A stretch of 36,296 bases of DNA from Clostridia bacterium (GTDB lineage Bacteria > Bacillota > Clostridia > Acetivibrionales > DSM-2933). The notes under the pieces were generated by a model, which was given only the letters and a program-made list of their open reading frames with translations, had not been told where the DNA came from and searched no databases. The DNA is taken from NCBI GenBank assembly GCA_026416815.1, contig JAOAEJ010000076.1, positions 1 through 36,296 of the forward strand. Direction: 5' to 3'. Below are positions 9,000-18,107 of the stretch, one piece after another (position 1 is the stretch's first letter; every line of letters begins with the position of its first letter). A program made the position numbers and the translations under genes.

Positions 9000-9034
9000 A
9001 ATATACAAAAGCATCTTAGTGAGGAGGAAAAACT

Positions 9035-9577
9035 GTGAGAAACGATATAGAAAGCATTTTAGTAAGTAAAGAAGCATTAAATGAAAAAACAAAGGAATTG
9101 GCAAGAAGGATATCTCAAGATTACGAAGGAAAGGAACTTGTACTGATTGGGGTTTTAAAAGGGGGATTTGTATTTCTGGCAGATTTAATGAGGGAAATAA
9201 CAATACCTGTTGATATGGACTTTATGTCAGTATCCAGCTATGGTGATTCTACAAAGTCTTCAGGGGTAGTGCGTATAATCAAGGATATAGATATAAACAT
9301 TACAAACAAGCATGTTCTTATAGTAGAGGATCTTGTTGATACCGGTCTTACACTAAAGCACCTGAAAGAGCTGCTAAATACCAGAGGGCCGGCAAGTGTC
9401 AAAATATGTACGGCATTGGATAAACCATCCCGTAGAAAAGTTGAAATTGAGGTTGAATATGAGGGGATAGAAATTCCCGATGAGTTTGTGGTAGGCTATG
9501 GACTGGATTACGGAGGCAAGTACCGTAATTTGCCTGAAGTATGCACTTTAAGTCCAAGGATTTATGAAAATCGCTAA
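9035..9577 (+). CDS. hpt: Hypoxanthine phosphoribosyltransferase
   Basis: It salvages hypoxanthine and guanine to IMP and GMP with PRPP. The product is 180 residues, typical of the family. The PRPP-binding loop VEDLVDTGLT lies at about 97-106, preceded by GVLKGGFVFLADLMR and MSVSSYGDS, and followed by the lid and C-terminal GYGLDYGGKYRNLP. The start is GTG 9035 with GAGGAGGAAA upstream. It sits in the conserved tilS-hpt-ftsH order. Confidence 0.96.
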   Translation: MRNDIESILVSKEALNEKTKELARRISQDYEGKELVLIGVLKGGFVFLADLMREITIPVDMDFMSVSSYGDSTKSSGVVRIIKDIDINITNKHVLIVEDLVDTGLTLKHLKELLNTRGPASVKICTALDKPSRRKVEIEVEYEGIEIPDEFVVGYGLDYGGKYRNLPEVCTLSPRIYENR

Positions 9578-9869
9578 AGGAAGAAAAAGATTAGCGCTAT
9601 AATTAAGATGATTTGCTGTCTGAGCCATTTTTACTTTAACTAGTAAGTTACATAAAGATTGTAAAGGTTTGAAATCCTTATAGGTCTATAGGTAACTAAC
9701 GGCAAAATGGTATTAAGAATCTATATGAGGATTTTAATGTTAGTTTTATTGTGTTTTGGTAATCTATATGTTAATATAATATAAATATATCGGCAGTTTG
9801 TTTTATAAACAGCTTTCCAAAAGTAATACAGCATTTTTACTTATAGATTGTAAATGAGGAGGGAGCTTT
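9578..9869 (+). other. hpt-ftsH intergenic region, 292 bp
   Basis: The stretch is AT-rich. A TATAAT at about 9775-9780 could be a -10 box for ftsH, but I see no well-spaced -35. A short CGCTAA/TTAGCG inverted repeat at the hpt end has no T-run, so there is no convincing terminator and ftsH may also receive readthrough. Confidence 0.3.
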
Positions 9870-11687
9870 TTGAAATATTTCAAAGGGATAAGCTTTTATA
9901 TAGTTCTGTTTGTGATAATACTGGTTATTCTTGCGCTGTATTCAACTTCAGATACCCCGCAGGAGATGTCCTACTCAGAACTATTAAATAAAGTTCAAAG
10001 TGGAAGCGTAAAAACCATAGTCCTTCAAGGAGACAAAGCCACAGTGGAGTTGAAGCCGGGTGCAGAATTAAAAACTACTAAATACATTGTGCATGTACCA
10101 CCGGATATAACTTCGGCTTCAAATGAATTTACAAATGCTTATAAAAATAAGCAGATAGAGTCATTTAAGGTTCAGCCTCCGCCGACAGCTCCTTGGTGGG
10201 TAGCTATACTTCCTACAGTGGGATTAATAGTTATATTTATATTGTTCTGGGTATTTTTCCTCCAACAATCGCAGGGCGGTGGAGGAAGCAGAGTTATGTC
10301 CTTCGGAAAAAGTAGGGCAAAGATGACCATTGACGATAAGAAAAAAATTACATTCGATGACGTTGCAGGAGCTGACGAAGAAAAAGAAGAGTTAAGGGAA
10401 ATTGTTGAATTCTTAAAATCGCCTAAGAAGTTCGTTGAATTAGGTGCAAGGATACCTAAAGGTGTTCTACTGGTAGGACCTCCGGGTACAGGTAAGACAT
10501 TACTTGCAAAAGCAGTTTCGGGAGAAGCCGGTGTACCGTTCTTTAGTATAAGTGGTTCGGACTTCGTAGAAATGTTTGTAGGTGTTGGAGCTTCGCGTGT
10601 TAGAGACCTTTTTGACCAGGCAAAGAAAAATTCTCCGTGTATCGTATTCATAGATGAAATTGATGCAGTGGGCAGGCACAGGGGAGCTGGGCTTGGCGGC
10701 GGACATGATGAGCGTGAGCAGACCCTTAATCAGCTCTTGGTAGAAATGGATGGGTTTGGCGTAAATGAAGGAGTAATAATACTAGCAGCTACCAACCGTC
10801 CGGATATACTCGATCCGGCTTTGTTAAGGCCGGGTAGGTTTGACAGGCGCGTTGTGGTAGGACTACCGGATATTAAAGGAAGAGAACAAATCCTAAAAGT
10901 ACATGCAAGGGGTAAGCCTTTAGGACCGGATGTTCAACTTGATGATCTTGCAAAAACAACACCGGGATTTACTGGTGCAGATTTGGAAAACTTGTTGAAT
11001 GAAGCGGCATTGTTAGCAGCTAGAAAAAACAAAAAGCAAGTAACAATGGAAGAAATTAAAGAGGCTACTTTTAAAGTTGTTATGGGGCCTGAAAAGAGAA
11101 GCAGAGTGATGAGCGATAAAGAAAAGAAACTTACAGCTTATCATGAAGCAGGGCATGCAATAGCCGTGAAGCTGGTATCTTCGACAGATAAGGTAGATAG
11201 GATATCAATTATACCTTCAGGTATGGCAGGGGGATATACTTCCTTTAAGCCCGAAGAGGATAAAAAATATCATACTAAATCTCAGTTGATAGAGTCAATT
11301 GTAATATCACTGGGAGGAAGAGCAGCAGAAGAGATTGTACTTGGAGAAATAAGTACAGGTGCATATGGAGACTTGAAGCATGCAAACTCCGTAGCAAGAA
11401 GTATGATTAATAAATACGGTATGAGCGAGAAACTCGAGAATCTTATCTTTGGGAATGAAAACGATGAGGTATTTATAGGCCGTGATTTTGCTCAAGCTAG
11501 AAATTACAGTGAGGAAGTTGCGGCAGAAATTGATAAGGAAGTAAAGAGCATAATTGATAATGCCTATGAAAGAGCGCTAACTACTCTCAAGGATAACATC
11601 AATAAACTCCATAAGGTAGCAGAAGCCCTTCTCGAAAAGGAGAAACTAGAAGGCGGAGAGTTTGAAGAAATATTTGCAAATGCATAA
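9870..11687 (+). CDS. ftsH: ATP-dependent zinc metalloprotease FtsH
   Basis: FtsH is a membrane-anchored hexameric AAA+ protease that degrades misassembled membrane proteins and selected regulators. The 605-residue product has a first membrane helix at about 7-24, an extracytoplasmic domain, a second helix at about 108-130, then the AAA+ module (Walker A GPPGTGKT at 203-210, Walker [13 protein letters not shown], second region of homology [18 protein letters not shown]). The protease domain has zinc motif HEAGH at 425-429. The start is TTG at 9870, set by AGGAGGGAG just upstream; no ATG fits. It is followed by a terminator. Confidence 0.97.
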   Translation: MKYFKGISFYIVLFVIILVILALYSTSDTPQEMSYSELLNKVQSGSVKTIVLQGDKATVELKPGAELKTTKYIVHVPPDITSASNEFTNAYKNKQIESFKVQPPPTAPWWVAILPTVGLIVIFILFWVFFLQQSQGGGGSRVMSFGKSRAKMTIDDKKKITFDDVAGADEEKEELREIVEFLKSPKKFVELGARIPKGVLLVGPPGTGKTLLAKAVSGEAGVPFFSISGSDFVEMFVGVGASRVRDLFDQAKKNSPCIVFIDEIDAVGRHRGAGLGGGHDEREQTLNQLLVEMDGFGVNEGVIILAATNRPDILDPALLRPGRFDRRVVVGLPDIKGREQILKVHARGKPLGPDVQLDDLAKTTPGFTGADLENLLNEAALLAARKNKKQVTMEEIKEATFKVVMGPEKRSRVMSDKEKKLTAYHEAGHAIAVKLVSSTDKVDRISIIPSGMAGGYTSFKPEEDKKYHTKSQLIESIVISLGGRAAEEIVLGEISTGAYGDLKHANSVARSMINKYGMSEKLENLIFGNENDEVFIGRDFAQARNYSEEVAAEIDKEVKSIIDNAYERALTTLKDNINKLHKVAEALLEKEKLEGGEFEEIFANA

Positions 11688-11702
11688 CCAAAATTAATAA
11701 GC

Positions 11703-11738
11703 AAGGAGGGAGGTTAATACCTTTCTCCTTTAAATTTT
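11703..11738 (+). terminator. Probable terminator after ftsH
   Basis: AAGGAGGGAGGT pairs with ACCTTTCTCCTT around a TAAT loop, with the two central GG/TT positions as wobble pairs. A moderately T-rich tail (TTTTGTCTTT) follows. Confidence 0.7.
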
Positions 11739-11771
11739 GTCTTTATAGTTCTATAAAATTCTGCTATAAAG

Positions 11772-11789
11772 CGTATCGAAATCGATACG
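11772..11789. repeat. Perfect inverted repeat, possible operator
   Basis: CGTATCG and CGATACG flank an AAAT centre. There is no T-run, so it does not look like a terminator. It lies about 100 bases ahead of the thioesterase gene and could be a binding site for a dimeric regulator, but nothing in the window identifies one. Confidence 0.4.
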
Positions 11790-11891
11790 GATATTACATT
11801 ATTAAGTGAAATGCTATGATTTCAACAAGATAAGTACGAGTACTTGACTCAAGATGAAGAGTGCAAAATTCAGTAACTGGGGGATAGGTAG

Positions 11892-12293
11892 ATGAATGAG
11901 CTTAGTTTAAAGATAGGGTTATCATCTGAAATAGAAATGAATGTTTCCGAAAAAAATACTGCTGAGACAGTTGGGAGTGGCGGTCTGGATGTATATGCGA
12001 CACCGGCAATGATTGCATTAATGGAGCGTGCAGCGTTCTCAGCTGTAGAACCGTATTTGCCGGAAGGATACACTACAGTTGGAACTTCAATACAAATAAA
12101 GCATGTAGCTGCTACGCCTGTAGGAATGAAAGTCAGGGCTTTAGCTGAATTAATAGGAGTAGAAGGTAAAAAACTGCTTTTTAGAGTAGAAGCCTACGAT
12201 GAGGCTGAGAAGATAGGTGAGGGACAACATGAGAGATATGTTGTTGACTCACAAAAGTTTCGGAACAAGGTGTATACAAAGTCAGAGGGTTAA
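11892..12293 (+). CDS. Hotdog-fold thioesterase, FlK-like
   Basis: This 133-residue single-domain hotdog protein resembles the fluoroacetyl-CoA thioesterase (FlK) family, members of which hydrolyse small acyl-CoA thioesters. The N-terminal strand region contains VSEKNTAETVGSGGLDVYATP, the central helix MIALMERAAFSAVEPYL carries the family Glu, and TVGTSIQIKHVAATPVG carries the conserved His-Ala region before the long C-terminal strands ending GEGQHERYVV. These match the Thr/Glu/His active-site layout of FlK, but the true substrate in clostridia is unknown; fluoroacetate is not implied. ATG 11892 has a purine-rich GGGGGATAGG upstream. It is flanked by terminators and appears to be transcribed alone. 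Confidence 0.85.
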   Translation: MNELSLKIGLSSEIEMNVSEKNTAETVGSGGLDVYATPAMIALMERAAFSAVEPYLPEGYTTVGTSIQIKHVAATPVGMKVRALAELIGVEGKKLLFRVEAYDEAEKIGEGQHERYVVDSQKFRNKVYTKSEG

Positions 12294-12336
12294 TTATCGA
12301 CATATGTAGATATAATGAGACTAAGAAATATATTTC

Positions 12337-12365
12337 TTGACTAAATAATACGCCTATGATATAAT
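12337..12365 (+). promoter_or_regulatory. Sigma-A promoter of the metK riboswitch transcript
   Basis: TTGACT at 12337-12342 and TATAAT at 12360-12365 are separated by 17 bases, close to consensus. Transcription would start near 12372, about 20 bases before the S-box aptamer. Confidence 0.88.
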
Positions 12366-12392
12366 TTATTTTAGTAAAAAATGTAAATATTG

Positions 12393-12510
12393 CCTTATCG
12401 AGAGAGGTGGAGGGACTGGGCCCTATGAAACCCGGCAACCGGCTTAAATGCAGCGGTGCCAATTCCTACAGGATATAAAATCCTGACAGATGAGGAACGT
12501 AATAGAACCG
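12393..12510 (+). promoter_or_regulatory. SAM-I (S-box) riboswitch
   Basis: The S-box core is present in order: CTTATCGAGAGAGGTGGAGG, then GACTGG and CCCTATGAAACCCGGCAACC, then GGTGCCAATTCC, and the closing GATGAGG. These are the kink-turn, pseudoknot and SAM-binding elements of the S-box family. It lies between a strong promoter and a terminator ahead of metK. From the known mechanism, SAM binding should favour the terminator and lower SAM synthetase expression. Confidence 0.95.
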
Positions 12511-12512
12511 AG

Positions 12513-12540
12513 CGCCTCTTCTTGAAGAGGCGTTTTTTTA
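12513..12540 (+). terminator. Riboswitch-controlled terminator ahead of metK
   Basis: The perfect stem CGCCTCTT/AAGAGGCG with a CTTG loop is followed by seven Ts. It is the expression platform of the S-box riboswitch. Confidence 0.93.
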
Positions 12541-12673
12541 TTTGAAAATCGTGATTAAGTACATACTAATGGTGCTTTATAGTAGCCTGCACAAGGGGTC
12601 TATATTTACTGATTTTCAAACATATTTACAGCCATAAATCAATGTAAACAGTATTAAAGGGAGGATACTCAAA

Positions 12674-13870
12674 ATGGGAAGAAAATTATTTACTTCAGAA
12701 TCAGTTACCGAAGGACATCCGGATAAAATCAGCGACCAGATATCCGATGCAGTTCTCGATGCAATTTTTGCGAAGGATCCTATGGCAAGGGTTGCATGTG
12801 AAACTTCTGTTACCACAGGATTAGTTCTTGTTATGGGAGAAATCACAACAAACTGCTATGTGGATATACCAAAAGTTGTTAGAAATACTATAAAAGAAAT
12901 CGGTTATGATAGAGCCAAATATGGGTTCGATGCTGATACATGTGCTGTTTTAACTTCCATAGACGAACAGTCTTCCGATATCGCTATGGGCGTAGATAAG
13001 GCCCTGGAAGCCAAAACTGGAGAAATGACCGATGAGCAAATTGAAGCCATTGGCGCAGGAGACCAGGGAATGATGTTTGGTTTTGCCTGTGACGAAACAC
13101 CTGAGTTGATGCCTATGCCTATCTCACTGGCGCATAAACTTACAAGAAGGCTTACAGAGGTAAGAAAAAATGGAACTCTGTCTTACTTGAGACCGGACGG
13201 CAAATCACAGGTTACTGTTGAGTATGTAGATGACAAGCCTGTAAGAATAGACGCTATCGTTGTATCAAGTCAGCATGGTCCTGAAGTTGACCACGATACT
13301 ATAGAGAAAGATATTTTAGAACATGTAATAAAGCCTGTTATACCTGAAAACCTCCTGGATGGTAACACAAAATACTACATAAACCCTACAGGAAGATTCG
13401 TTATTGGAGGACCTCAAGGTGATGCAGGTTTAACAGGAAGAAAGATTATTGTTGATACTTACGGCGGATATGCTAGGCATGGAGGCGGTGCTTTCTCCGG
13501 TAAAGACCCCACTAAAGTTGACCGTTCAGCTGCCTATGCTGCGCGTTATGTTGCAAAAAACATAGTAGCAGCAGGACTTGCAAGAAAATGTGAAGTTCAG
13601 CTTGCTTACGCTATAGGTGTAGCTAGACCTGTATCTATTTTGGTTGATACTTTTGGGACAAGCAAAATAGACGAAGAGAAGATTGTTAAGCTGGTAGAAA
13701 AGCACTTTGACTTAAGGCCTGCAGGTATTATAAAGAGCTTGGATTTAAGAAGGCCTGTATACAAACAGACAGCTGCTTACGGGCACTTTGGAAGAACTGA
13801 CATAGATCTCACTTGGGAAAGAACAGATAAGGCTGAAGTATTGAAAAAAGAAGCTGAAGAACTGGTATAA
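12674..13870 (+). CDS. metK: S-adenosylmethionine synthetase
   Basis: MetK makes S-adenosylmethionine from methionine and ATP. The 398-residue product has the family's usual length and motifs: [17 protein letters not shown] at the N terminus (ATP/methionine site), [10 protein letters not shown] in the first third, and [19 protein letters not shown] for phosphate binding and potassium coordination. It ends with the GHFGRTD segment. ATG 12674 is preceded by AGGGAGGA. It is expressed from its own promoter through a complete S-box riboswitch 130 bases upstream, giving feedback by its product, and is followed by a strong terminator. Confidence 0.98.
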   Translation: MGRKLFTSESVTEGHPDKISDQISDAVLDAIFAKDPMARVACETSVTTGLVLVMGEITTNCYVDIPKVVRNTIKEIGYDRAKYGFDADTCAVLTSIDEQSSDIAMGVDKALEAKTGEMTDEQIEAIGAGDQGMMFGFACDETPELMPMPISLAHKLTRRLTEVRKNGTLSYLRPDGKSQVTVEYVDDKPVRIDAIVVSSQHGPEVDHDTIEKDILEHVIKPVIPENLLDGNTKYYINPTGRFVIGGPQGDAGLTGRKIIVDTYGGYARHGGGAFSGKDPTKVDRSAAYAARYVAKNIVAAGLARKCEVQLAYAIGVARPVSILVDTFGTSKIDEEKIVKLVEKHFDLRPAGIIKSLDLRRPVYKQTAAYGHFGRTDIDLTWERTDKAEVLKKEAEELV

Positions 13871-13875
13871 ATATT

Positions 13876-13907
13876 AAAGAGGGTAGAAACCTACCCTCTT
13901 TAGCTTT
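13876..13907. terminator. Terminator between convergent metK and HD-GYP genes
   Basis: An 11-bp perfect stem (AAAGAGGGTAG with CTACCCTCTTT, loop AAAC) is followed by AGCTTTT on the plus strand. On the minus strand a short T-run also follows, so it probably serves both convergent genes. Confidence 0.85.
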
Positions 13908-13926
13908 TCAATTACTTAAGTTATAA

Positions 13927-14985
13927 TTACCCGAGTATATCAATAATAAAAATGCTCGGGTTTTTTACTAGGTCCAGCTCATAGGGCTCAAACACAGGAG
14001 GACCTTCTTTCCTTGCTATTACCCTTATCTTAGGACGAATAGATACATGTTTGTTGGCCTCTATAACACTCCCGATTTCTCCGGTATTCAAGAGAACAAT
14101 TGAGCCTGCAGGATAAAATGCTATATTTTTAATAAATAACTTTGTGATCTCAGGGTCTACTAAAACTGATGAATAGCACATAAGGTATTCTGCGGCTTCA
14201 TGGGGCAAATCCTTTTTCTTATAAACTCTATCGGCTGTTAGCGCATCGTAAATATCTGCAATAGTTACAATACGTGCGAATTTATCTATTTGATAGTTGC
14301 TAAGCCCTACGGGGTATCCAGTGCCGTCCCACTTTTCGTGGTGCTGGCAGGCTATATTAGCTACTCGCTTGTTTAAACCCGGCGTATTACTGATTATTTC
14401 ATGGCCATATATTGTATGAAGTTTCATTACGTGGAATTCGTCTTCGGTAAGCCTTCCCGGCTTCATTAATACCTCAAGAGGAATCTTGCATTTTCCTATA
14501 TCATGAAGTATTGCACCAATACCTAGTTCTGTAAGGTCAGTTTTTGATAGTCCCAAATTTTTACCTGTTACTACCGAATAAATACATACGTCTACAGAGT
14601 GTAGAAAGGTGTAGTTATCTATGTCGCGGATTCCCGTCAATTGCATAAATACAGATTCATTGTTTATTACTCTTTGTACTATATCACTAACTGTTTCTTT
14701 AACAGCATGGACATCAAGCTCTTTCCCTTCACGGACGGAGGAAAGTACATGTTTAATGGTATTGAAGGCTTCAGCATATACCTTTTCCTCTCTAAGTTCC
14801 TCAAGTGGTACGGCCTCTCCTTCTTCAATATAAACATGCTCAATATTAAATAACTCTAGTTTTCTAATATAGCGCTGTTTGACGGCAAATCCAGATAGAA
14901 GCAGTATTCTTCCATCTTCAAGATGAACATCTTTTGCCAGCTTCATACCTGGTTTCAATTCTGAAACGGGTACTTTAATCACCAT
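13927..14985 (-). CDS. HD-GYP domain protein, probable c-di-GMP phosphodiesterase
   Basis: HD-GYP proteins are metal-dependent phosphodiesterases that break down cyclic di-GMP. The 352-residue product has an N-terminal region of about 115 residues (starting MVIKVPVSELKPGMKLAKDV) of the type often fused to HD-GYP modules, then the catalytic domain. H161-D162 are in LHDIGKCKIP, the HHEKWDGTGYP motif ends at G223-Y224-P225, and DIYDAL follows. All signature residues are intact and there are no membrane segments. I chose the ATG at 14985 because AAGGGGTGG lies just before it; the upstream ATG at 15000 would overlap that site. It stands alone on the minus strand. The presence of a c-di-GMP riboswitch at 26 kb makes a link through the shared second messenger possible. 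Confidence 0.9.
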   Translation of the reverse strand: MVIKVPVSELKPGMKLAKDVHLEDGRILLLSGFAVKQRYIRKLELFNIEHVYIEEGEAVPLEELREEKVYAEAFNTIKHVLSSVREGKELDVHAVKETVSDIVQRVINNESVFMQLTGIRDIDNYTFLHSVDVCIYSVVTGKNLGLSKTDLTELGIGAILHDIGKCKIPLEVLMKPGRLTEDEFHVMKLHTIYGHEIISNTPGLNKRVANIACQHHEKWDGTGYPVGLSNYQIDKFARIVTIADIYDALTADRVYKKKDLPHEAAEYLMCYSSVLVDPEITKLFIKNIAFYPAGSIVLLNTGEIGSVIEANKHVSIRPKIRVIARKEGPPVFEPYELDLVKNPSIFIIDILG

Positions 14986-15245
14986 AACCACCCCTTGCAT
15001 AATAATATAATTCTACTACTTTAGACAAAATCCTTCAAAAAACTTAAATTATTTATTGGTATTTCTGAGTTTCAAACTTTGGAAGAATATACTGAAACTC
15101 TATACCTAATAGGCTGGCATAGAAGCTTATAGTAAACTATCAATATTTAAAGCTTTATCGAGTATTACTGTGTATCTTTGACTGGAATGCTTTAGTAACA
15201 GTTAATACATGAAAATCATAATATAAATTTGAGAGGTGTTATGTG

Positions 15246-15605
15246 ATGTTTGAAGTAATACTTTATGTTCTTATCGGCCTTTTGGCTCTATTTGGCGGTT
15301 TAACTTTGGTGATAAGCGTTTTAGGTACAGCATTTAGACGGGCTAGAGGCGAAAATAGGCGAGTTAAGCTTGTGGTGCTAGTTAAGGATCAACAGGAGAC
15401 TGTTGAGGGTCTTATAAGAAGCATATATGCAAGAGATTTCTTAAAGAGAATAAACTATGAGGAAAAACTGGTAGTATTAGATATGGACTCCAGTGACGAG
15501 ACTCTCAATATTTTAATGAAGTTGAAAGATGAGTATGAGTACATAGAGGTTTTGACTGAAAGTGAGAAAGAGAAAATTTTTGAAGGTTTTATGGAAAATA
15601 AATGA
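15246..15605 (+). CDS. Small membrane-anchored protein resembling the start of a GT2 glycosyltransferase
   Basis: The 119-residue product begins with one membrane helix (about 2-27), a short basic segment (RRARGENRR), and then a Rossmann-like segment: LVVLVKDQQETVEGLIRSIY and KLVVLDMDSSDETLNILMKL. The second resembles the nucleotide-sugar-binding DxSSDxT region of GT-A (GT2) glycosyltransferases. The acceptor-binding and catalytic C-terminal half of a GT2 enzyme is absent, and the ORF ends cleanly before a terminator, so it looks like a stand-alone short protein and not a broken gene. GAGAGGTG precedes ATG 15246 (GTG 15243 is an alternative). Function unknown; it is divergent from the HD-GYP gene across 260 bases in which I see no strong promoter. 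Confidence 0.65.
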   Translation: MFEVILYVLIGLLALFGGLTLVISVLGTAFRRARGENRRVKLVVLVKDQQETVEGLIRSIYARDFLKRINYEEKLVVLDMDSSDETLNILMKLKDEYEYIEVLTESEKEKIFEGFMENK

Positions 15606-15630
15606 ACGTCTTTAATTTTGTATTAAATTA

Positions 15631-15669
15631 AATTATACTTTATATATTGCGTATAAAGTATAATTTTTT
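15631..15669 (+). terminator. Terminator after the GT2-like gene
   Basis: A 14-bp AT-rich perfect stem (AATTATACTTTATA with TATAAAGTATAATT) is followed by TTTT. Because it is nearly symmetrical and AT-rich, strength is uncertain. Confidence 0.75.
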
Positions 15670-15715
15670 GCTTTAAACCCTTTAAGGGTAAAGCGTTAGA
15701 GATTAGGTGGATAAA

Positions 15716-17929
15716 TTGATTACTATAGAAGGAACAGTAGAAGATATTGTCTTCACCAATGAAGTAAACGGATACACAGTCTGTGATATAAGGCATGAAA
15801 ACAATACAATAACTGCTGTAGGCTATATGCCTTTTATAAATATAGGAGAAACTCTTAAAATAAGCGGCAAATGGGTAACTCACCCTGATTATGGTGAGCA
15901 ATTAAAGGTAGAAATGTATGAGAAAAGGCTGCCCGAGACCACGGAAGCTATCGAGAAATATCTCGCTTCGGGAATTATAAAAGGTATAGGGCCTTCCACA
16001 GCAAGTAAGATTGTGAAAACCTTTGGTGAGGATACTCTAAACATCATTCAGTTTGACCCGGGAAGGCTGGCTCAAATCAAAGGTATAAGCATGGAAAAAG
16101 CCATAAGGATAGGACAAGCCTTTGAGGAACAAAAGGAATTAAGAGATGTTGTTATGTTTTTTCAGGAGTTTGGAATTAGTCCAACGTACTCTACGAAAAT
16201 ATATAAAGTTTTTGGTGATAAAACAATAGAAGAAATTAAAGCAAACCCCTATAAACTGGCAGACGAAATTTTTGGTATAGGGTTTAAAGTCGCAGATAGG
16301 ATTGCTAAAAGCTTGGGAATTGACCCATTATCTAAATACAGGATATGCAGCGGTATAAAATATGTATTGTCGCAAGCAGCTGCAAATGGTCATACCTATG
16401 TTATTGTTGAAAAGCTGAAAGAATACACATCCCAACTGCTGGAGGTTGAGGTAGATAATATTGATAATGCCCTTGTATCTCTCATGTTGGATAAGTCCAT
16501 CTGTATGGAGAAAGAGGATGACGAGAGCAGGATATATCTGACTGCATTTTACCATGCTGAAATCGGTGTGTGTAAAAGATTGATGGAGTTATCCGCTATC
16601 AGTTTTACTATAGATATGGGACAGTTTGATAAGTCTCTGGATGAGGTTCAGTATGAAGAGGGAATCACCCTTGCGGAGAACCAAAAGCTTGCCGTAAGAA
16701 AAGCTCTGACAAGTGGAATAATGGTCATAACCGGTGGACCGGGCACGGGCAAAACTACAATAATCAAGAGCATAATAAAACTCCTGGACAATGAAGGGTA
16801 TGAAGTTGCTTTAGCAGCTCCTACCGGAAGAGCTGCCAAAAGAATGTCAGAGGCTACAGGGTTTGAAGCAAGAACCATTCACAGGTTGCTGGAAATAGGA
16901 TATATGGGGACGGATAATGAGCTTGTGTTTGCCAGAACTGAGGCAAATCCCATTGATGCTGATGTAATTATAATAGATGAGATGTCTATGGTTGACATAC
17001 TCCTTATGAATCACCTCTTGAAGGCTGTGGCACCGGGAACACGGCTCATACTTGTTGGAGATGTGGACCAGTTGTCATCGGTAGGAGCCGGAAATGTATT
17101 AAAAGATATAATTTCCAGTGATATGATTAAAACTGTGAAGTTAACGGAAATATTCAGGCAGGCTGAAGAAAGTATGATAATTGTCAATGCTCACAGGATA
17201 AATAAAGGAGAAAGGCCATACCTGAATGTAAAAGGAAAAGATTTTTTCTTTCTTCCTCGAAATAACCCAGATGATATTGTCAAAACTGTTGTTGAACTTT
17301 GCAGCAAAAGGCTTCCCAACACCTATGGCTATGACCCTATGAGGCATATTCAGGTACTGACACCAACTAGAAAAGGTATTGTAGGTGTAGGTAATCTTAA
17401 TATTGAATTGCAAAAAATCTTAAACCCTCAAGCTAAGTATAAAACTGAAAAGGAATTTCGTGGGTTTATTTTCCGAGATGGAGATAGGGTTATGCAGGTT
17501 AAGAACAATTATAATCTAAGGTGGCAAAAGCCCGGAACTGAAGCACAGGGGGAGGGTGTATTCAATGGCGATATGGGATTAATTCAAAAGATAGAAAATG
17601 ATGAACAGAAAATAACTATATTGTATGAAGACGAAAAAGTTGTAGAGTATGAATATAGCATCCTAGATGAAATAGAGCCATCTTTCGCAGTAACGGTTCA
17701 TAAGAGTCAGGGGTCAGAGTTTCCGGTGGTAATTATCCCATTATACCCGGGTCCACAGGTACTAATGACCAGAAACCTACTATATACAGCTGTAACAAGA
17801 GCAAGGGATCTGGTGATACTTGTAGGCTCAGAAAATACCTTATATGAAATGATTAAGAATGAAAGGGAGACACTAAGAAATTCCGGGCTTGCTGAGAAAA
17901 TGAGAAAGTGCTTTTTGGGGCCTTTGTAA
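15716..17929 (+). CDS. recD2: ATP-dependent RecD2-type DNA helicase
   Basis: RecD2 is a 5'-3' superfamily 1B helicase of bacteria without RecBCD, active in DNA repair and fork maintenance. The product (about 737 residues) has the long N-terminal region of RecD2 with helix-hairpin-helix repeats (IKGIGPSTASKIV near 90, IKGISMEKAIRIG near 120, IFGIGFKVADRIA near 185). The helicase core follows: Walker A GGPGTGKT at 340-347, APTGRAAKRM, DEMSMVD, GDVDQLSSVGAG, and C-terminal VTVHKSQGSEF and TAVTRA. The ribosome site AGGTGG with five spacer bases points to TTG 15716; GTG 15707 in the same frame would overlap it. Confidence 0.93.
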   Translation: MITIEGTVEDIVFTNEVNGYTVCDIRHENNTITAVGYMPFINIGETLKISGKWVTHPDYGEQLKVEMYEKRLPETTEAIEKYLASGIIKGIGPSTASKIVKTFGEDTLNIIQFDPGRLAQIKGISMEKAIRIGQAFEEQKELRDVVMFFQEFGISPTYSTKIYKVFGDKTIEEIKANPYKLADEIFGIGFKVADRIAKSLGIDPLSKYRICSGIKYVLSQAAANGHTYVIVEKLKEYTSQLLEVEVDNIDNALVSLMLDKSICMEKEDDESRIYLTAFYHAEIGVCKRLMELSAISFTIDMGQFDKSLDEVQYEEGITLAENQKLAVRKALTSGIMVITGGPGTGKTTIIKSIIKLLDNEGYEVALAAPTGRAAKRMSEATGFEARTIHRLLEIGYMGTDNELVFARTEANPIDADVIIIDEMSMVDILLMNHLLKAVAPGTRLILVGDVDQLSSVGAGNVLKDIISSDMIKTVKLTEIFRQAEESMIIVNAHRINKGERPYLNVKGKDFFFLPRNNPDDIVKTVVELCSKRLPNTYGYDPMRHIQVLTPTRKGIVGVGNLNIELQKILNPQAKYKTEKEFRGFIFRDGDRVMQVKNNYNLRWQKPGTEAQGEGVFNGDMGLIQKIENDEQKITILYEDEKVVEYEYSILDEIEPSFAVTVHKSQGSEFPVVIIPLYPGPQVLMTRNLLYTAVTRARDLVILVGSENTLYEMIKNERETLRNSGLAEKMRKCFLGPL

Positions 17930-17930
17930 G

Positions 17931-17969
17931 GGAACTGGATGAATCTGACTTTATCCAGTCCTTATTTTT
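17931..17969 (+). terminator. Terminator after recD2
   Basis: GGAACTGGAT pairs with ATCCAGTCC (one extra A) across an 11-base loop and is followed by TTATTTTT. Confidence 0.75.
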
Positions 17970-18107
17970 GCGTTTTTATTGGTTAATTTTATAGTCTGTA
18001 TACATTTACAGAAAAAACAAGTATACTCATAGCCTAAAACACTATAGCATTTAATATTATCTGTCGATAAATATTTTGCTTGATAATAATCAAGAAAGGA
18101 ACATTAC

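Noticed and set aside
15707..15901. Minus-strand frame over the terminator and start of recD2
   Set aside because: It covers the AT-rich terminator and conserved N terminus of RecD2 and shows no independent coding features.
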